Shown here one piece after another: positions 60,050-64,000 of a stretch of DNA of 64,000 nucleotides; the first letter of the stretch is position 1, and the number at the start of each line of letters is the position of its first letter. The position numbers were made by a program, and so were the translations under genes. The stretch lies in the NCBI RefSeq assembly GCF_004137855.1, contig NZ_QBKB01000002.1:615327-679326 (forward strand), read 5' to 3'. The notes under the pieces were generated by a model, which had not been told where the DNA came from, searched no databases, and was given only the letters and a program-made list of their open reading frames with translations. The stretch comes from Methanohalophilus profundi. Lineage in GTDB: Archaea; Halobacteriota; Methanosarcinia; Methanosarcinales; Methanosarcinaceae.

Positions 60050-60934
60050 TCAATGGTTAGAATTAATCGGGCCAACTTCTTCCAGGGTATCAACTTCTGG
60101 AGAATAATGCACATTATCCCCTGCAACAACCCGTTTTGATATTTCAATTTCCATCTGCCTCATGAACTCATCCACGGTATTACCCATAAGGATTACAGGC
60201 AGCCCCACCCTGACCATTTCATCGAGCACTTCTCCTGCATCCGCGTCAGCACGGAATTGGCGGATAGGTGCCCTGATATTCCTAGCAAACGCCTTTGTAG
60301 TGCGGCCACCCATGAAAACCTCATCAATGTATCCTTTCTCAAAAAGGTGGTTGAGATATTTCACAAATGAATATGACCTGCCCCTTCTTTCATCCCCCAG
60401 GTAAACAAAGGGTAAAATTTTCTCCTTACCTGCAAGCTGTTGACGTATCATTTCCGTACTTTCCACATCATTCACCTCAGCAGCATTAAAAAGTACACCC
60501 GATTCAAGTTCCAGCCAATGGGGTTGCATTGACTGCAGATTGGAATCCAACTCATCCTCAGGGATAGGATCACTGCCCATTTCATCAAGCACATAATTCA
60601 ATCCATAAACAGTTTCAGCACCAAGCAGTCCCCTGTGCACCTCCGGAATTTCTACATTTATTGCAGTAGCTCCACGTTTTTCAATTTCTTTTTCCATATA
60701 ATCCTGCAATACGGGATTCTGTTCACAGTTAATAACCACAGTATTTTCAGGAACTGAGCGGGCAAAGGACCTTGCTATCTCACGCTTATCCCTGCCCAGC
60801 GTGGGAAGATGGTCCTGTCGTACATTGGTGATCACGATAATACGCGGTTTCACGAAAATCTCATTAACCAACCTTGTGGTGTATTCAGTTATAGCCTGGT
60901 TTTCAATGATGGCAACATTAAGAAATTTTTGCAT
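60050..60934 (-). pseudogene. Mur-ligase/PgsB-like protein, N-terminally truncated
   Basis: About 290 residues of a Mur ligase-type ATP-dependent amide ligase, as in poly-gamma-glutamate synthase PgsB: VITNVRQDHLPTLGRDKREIA, then NTVVINCEQNPVLQDYM and PFVYLGDERRGRSYSFVKYLN. The N-terminal ATP-binding P-loop domain is absent. The sequence upstream instead belongs to a PgsC-like membrane protein. So the fragment probably results from a deletion, although use of the ATG at 60934 as a start cannot be formally excluded. Confidence 0.7.
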
Positions 60935-61050
60935 GTATAGATGGCAAGCACAGGAACAACAATCACCCCTCCTAGACGGTAACCAAACAACTGGGTCAAT
61001 ATGATTACTTCCAGAATTCCAATTATCGCCAATATTACCGCAATGAGCAT
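60889..61050 (-). pseudogene. PgsC/CapC-like membrane protein, N-terminal remnant
   Basis: From ATG 61050 the frame gives MLIAVILAIIGILEVIILTQ, then GYRLGGVIVVPVLAIYT, which resembles the first about 40 residues of PgsC-type polyglutamate biosynthesis proteins. It then enters the Mur-ligase fragment out of frame and stops at 60889. A deletion joining the start of one gene to the middle of another explains both. The family call is moderate. Confidence 0.45.
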
Positions 61051-61248
61051 AGATAATAGATTGCGTTAATATATATTAGTTTTATCAGGCGATTAATATA
61101 GACAGTTGTCTGCTTTACCAAATGTACATTAATCACAACACAACGCAATCACTATAGAAAATAAATATAAAAAAGCAAGAAAAAAGCCAACCATAAAACA
61201 CCCATGCAATATGCATGGGAAGTATGTCAGTTTTTACCCTACAAATTA

Positions 61249-62543
61249 TCAAACAAAATTAGAATACATTTGATCGAAATCTTTGTCTGAAACCGATTCT
61301 ATTATTGAAATATGACCAGAAGTATTCACCTTACCGGCAGCCAGCAACTTCCTGTTGGCAATTTGCATTCTTTCAAAACCAACTTTTTCATAAATATCCG
61401 ATACGAAAACGAAAGATTTACTGTAACCATAGCCAATCTTTTCTGAGCTGGAAGAATTATACTCATCCGGAATCGACCAGCCATCAAGAGCCTGTGCAAA
61501 CTGGTGTTCTTTTTTGTCATAATCCTCCTCAAGTTCGGATTTCATAGCCAGGGCCTTTTTAGGATTTGTTTGTTGTAACACCAGAAAAGTATACAGGTTG
61601 GCATAACCTTCATGCATCCAGAGTTGCTCAAAATTGCATGCATGAGTCCAGCTGTGAGAAAGTTCATGTATCAACACATGGTCCTCTGCTGAATGTAGAA
61701 GGGATATTGTACCATTACCATAATTGAAACCATCGTAACCCTTAGTTTCTGCAATTGAAGATTCCCTGATAATGAGATTTGAATTGCCCGGAAAAGGGAC
61801 GCCCCAGACATCCTCCAGCAAGGGAAGATAGGTAGCCGTTTTGTCCAGCACATCCTGTGCCCATTCATAATTTCCTTTCCGGTATTCCACACTGATGTTG
61901 ACATTACTGCCCCCCAGGGAAACTACTTTACTGGCAACCATTAGGTCCACTGTTTTTACACAATCAATCCTCAAGGGAAATTCCTGGAAACTTGCGGTGC
62001 CAAACGTATAAACTGCACGATCGTGTAGATTTTCTTTTCCATAACCCACATCTTCTAGGTATGCTTCATAATTATCAGGGACAATGAGTTCCACAGTTCC
62101 AGAATCTGATTGTTCCGTAATTGTGAAGTTGTATAGATGGGATCTTTCCGGACATCGTATTCCATTGTGAAAGTGTAACTATCCCCATACCACAAATCCT
62201 CATTGAATGTGAAAATGTAATAGTCTCCGCCATCTTCAGCTCTTTTGAACCTCACTTTAGAGGAATCGTCATAGGAACAAAGATTCGAATGATCCGGTGG
62301 AACAGGATAATTTAATGAAGAGTAAAATCCCTGCCAGTAGCGGGTATTTTCATCCTTGTTGGTGAAAGTGATCTCTTTTGTGACATGGACAAAACCTGAG
62401 CCGACTTCATATACAGAATTCACTTCTACTTCATTCTGTTCCCATTCAGCGCAAGCCGTAGAAGTTGCCAGCACACAAAACAAAACTACCGCAATAATAG
62501 AATAAAATACAACGCTGGTAAACGAATAATGCCCAGATTCCAT
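61249..62543 (-). CDS. Secreted gluzincin-type metallopeptidase, frameshifted
   Basis: A roughly 430-residue surface peptidase. The signal-anchor (VVFYSIIAVVLFCVLATSTACA) is followed by an immunoglobulin-like N-terminal domain (VHVTKEITFTNKDENTRYW). After a break at GGG 62139-62141 (four C on the coding strand restores it) come HLYNFTITEQSDSGTVELIVPDN and the catalytic domain, with zinc motif LIHELSHSW and the downstream glutamate in WMHEGYANLY. This is the HExxH...E arrangement of M1-like enzymes. I start at ATG 62543. Substrate unknown. Confidence 0.8.
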
Positions 62544-62713
62544 TAACCGTATTGTTCCATGACCATAGGGATAATAAATATGGCAATGAATATACAATTA
62601 GTGTACATAAAACGTTGTATATTAATTAGAACAAATAAAATGACAGCACCTAAACCAACAGGTAGCAGCAATAAATAAAAAATAAGAGAATATGTCCTAA
62701 TCAACAGGACACT

Positions 62714-63205
62714 TTAATCAATTTTCTTGAACTTAGAAGCTGGGGCACCACAAATCGGACATACGTCCGGTGCACCGTTTTCCACAGTATTACCACAAAC
62801 TTCACATACGTAATACTCAACCTCTTCATTGTTGCCTGCATTATCAAGGGCTTTCTTGTAGAGTTCGGCATGAATTGCTTCTACCTGATTGGCAACATCA
62901 AAACTCCAGGCAGCTTTACCGTTACCTTCCTCTTTTGCCTGTGTTATGAATTCAGGATACATTGTTTCGAATTCATAGGTTTCCCCTTCAATAGCTTCTT
63001 TGAGGTTTTCCTCTGTGCTCTTAATGCCATTCATAATTCCCAGATGGTTGTGAGCATGAACAGTCTCAGCTGCTGCAGCTGCCCTGAACAATTTTGCAAT
63101 CTGAGGGTGGCCTTCGTCATCAGCTTTTTTTGCAAAGGCCAGATACTTCCTGTTTGCCATGGATTCACCGGCAAATGCTCCTTCAAGGTTTTCAAGCGTA
63201 CTCAT
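62714..63205 (-). CDS. Rubrerythrin
   Basis: A peroxide-reducing di-iron protein, 163 residues. The ferritin-like domain has the ligands in LEGAFAGESMANRKYLAFA, AAAAETVHAHNH and YEFETMYPEF; the C-terminal rubredoxin domain has YVCEVCGNTV and PDVCPICGAPASKFKKI. It protects the anaerobe from oxidants. An intact single gene with its own leader. Confidence 0.96.
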   Translation of the reverse strand: MSTLENLEGAFAGESMANRKYLAFAKKADDEGHPQIAKLFRAAAAAETVHAHNHLGIMNGIKSTEENLKEAIEGETYEFETMYPEFITQAKEEGNGKAAWSFDVANQVEAIHAELYKKALDNAGNNEEVEYYVCEVCGNTVENGAPDVCPICGAPASKFKKID

Positions 63206-63308
63206 ACAATATACTCCTTATTTTGTAACCATACCACATTATACCTGATACTATGTAAAAATGTGCTCCATCCACAAATATAAATAACACCCTACCATCC
63301 CAGTAATC

Positions 63309-63671
63309 ATGGAAAAAAGACCTGATGATACACAAATAGCTGCTTTTGAGGCAGGGATCAAAATGGGAGCCCTCTATCATCAGTTCACGGGTTCACCCCT
63401 TAACCTGCAAAATGTGGATAGCCTGGAAAAAGCCATTGCTGAAAGTATTTCTGTACAGCCCTTTGTTGAAGAGATCAATGTAGATATAGACAGGGAAATG
63501 ATAGCCGCAAAATTAAATGGTGAATTCGGATACTGCGAACTTGAAGGAAAAATGTTGTCAGTGGCCCTGCAAGTAATCCATGGAGATACCAGAATCCGGG
63601 CATCTATGACCTACAACAAAGAACTGGATTACCCACTTATGGAAATAAATGAGGTCGAAAGCCTCTCATAA
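63309..63671 (+). CDS. mptD: Archaeal dihydroneopterin aldolase MptD
   Basis: Makes 6-hydroxymethyl-7,8-dihydropterin for tetrahydromethanopterin. It is 120 residues of the archaeal MptD family (formerly DUF372): [21 protein letters not shown] at the N-terminus, then [19 protein letters not shown] and YPLMEINEV. It overlaps the hisC stop region by six bases on the opposite strand. Confidence 0.9.
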   Translation: MEKRPDDTQIAAFEAGIKMGALYHQFTGSPLNLQNVDSLEKAIAESISVQPFVEEINVDIDREMIAAKLNGEFGYCELEGKMLSVALQVIHGDTRIRASMTYNKELDYPLMEINEVESLS

Positions 63672-64000
63672 ATAGGTCGAAAAGCCTTCCACAACTCTTT
63701 CATTTTGTTCTTTTGTACCTACAGTGACTCTGATAAAGGAATCACCTGCATCACGGAAAGAAGTGCAATCCCTGACAATAACCCCCCTGCGCAACAAGTG
63801 GTCGCATACATCCTTTGCATTATGGGGCGCAACATCCACAAGCATAAAATTAGCCTGTGATTCATATACTTTGAAAGGCAGGTTTGCCTGCAAATATTTA
63901 CGACCCTCGATTACCATCTGTTGGCTGGCCTCCAGATGCTCTTTGTCAGAAAGGGCAGCAATACCTGCTGCAACAGCCGGTGCACTTACATTGAAGGGAG
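63666..64000 (-). CDS. hisC: Histidinol-phosphate aminotransferase, C-terminal part (runs off the window)
   Basis: The last about 110 residues of a class I/II PLP aminotransferase: [26 protein letters not shown], then [29 protein letters not shown] and [19 protein letters not shown]. The LP(F/Y)N(V/L)S motif and the RV(T/S)xG arginine strand are typical of HisC. The lysine-containing part lies beyond base 64000. Confidence 0.9.
   Translation of the reverse strand, partial: PFNVSAPAVAAGIAALSDKEHLEASQQMVIEGRKYLQANLPFKVYESQANFMLVDVAPHNAKDVCDHLLRRGVIVRDCTSFRDAGDSFIRVTVGTKEQNERVVEGFSTYL

Overview
The window is chromosomal DNA from a methylotrophic methanogenic archaeon of the Methanosarcinaceae, most like a halophilic genus such as Methanohalophilus; the genus is an inference. 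The lineage evidence is a dimethylamine methyltransferase gene (mtbB) with an in-frame amber (pyrrolysine) codon, its corrinoid protein MtbC, a UroD-type methylcobamide:coenzyme M methyltransferase, archaeal information-processing genes (topoisomerase VI, aIF2-gamma, aIF1A, PAN, RpoE', Spt4, S24e, S27ae, Kae1/Bud32) and archaeal CoA and pterin biosynthesis genes. Several metabolic genes look bacterial (MetK, AhcY, AcnA, UvrB).

Layout. 0-5 kb: SAM-cycle genes (ahcY partial, metK with a tandem-hairpin leader, SAH/MTA deaminase). 4-9.3 kb: CoA synthesis (phosphopantoate-beta-alanine ligase, pantoate kinase, CoaBC), interleaved with a frameshifted MtaA/MtbA and an EamA transporter. 9.4-20.5 kb: RlmE, PHP phosphoesterase, cyclase, XTPase, Kae1/Bud32, Top6AB and a damaged U32 peptidase/deaminase pair. 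20.6-28 kb: the dimethylamine module mtbC-mtbB-permease, a divergent Msr-type regulator and a two-component pair. 28-31.5 kb: a conserved archaeal translation/transcription operon. 31.6-37 kb: an RND exporter with two paralogous surface proteins and a MarR regulator. 37-48.7 kb: lysine aminomutase family, aIF1A, and a decayed TCA-like block (CDGSH protein, citrate synthase remnant, intact aconitase, FKBP, malic enzyme). 48.7-54.6 kb: an accessory region with a hairpin-rich element, two cas1-like 3' remnants, a HEAT-repeat protein, tRNAs and remnants. 54.6-64 kb: UvrB, PAN, a truncated Mur-ligase/PgsC locus, a surface zinc peptidase, rubrerythrin, MptD and HisC (partial).

Two patterns run through the window. 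(1) UAG seems to be a sense codon. Every terminal stop I read in roughly 55 genes is TAA or TGA, while TAG lies in frame inside mtbB, a malic enzyme, a cyclase-family protein and a HEAT-repeat protein, each continuing in the same frame with clear family sequence. (2) About fifteen genes, including essential ones such as PAN and aIF1A, carry single-base indels, mostly in homopolymers. That points to sequence or assembly error rather than mass pseudogenisation. Some larger lesions (deletion fusions, truncated citrate synthase, cas1 fragments) look more like true decay but share the same caveat.
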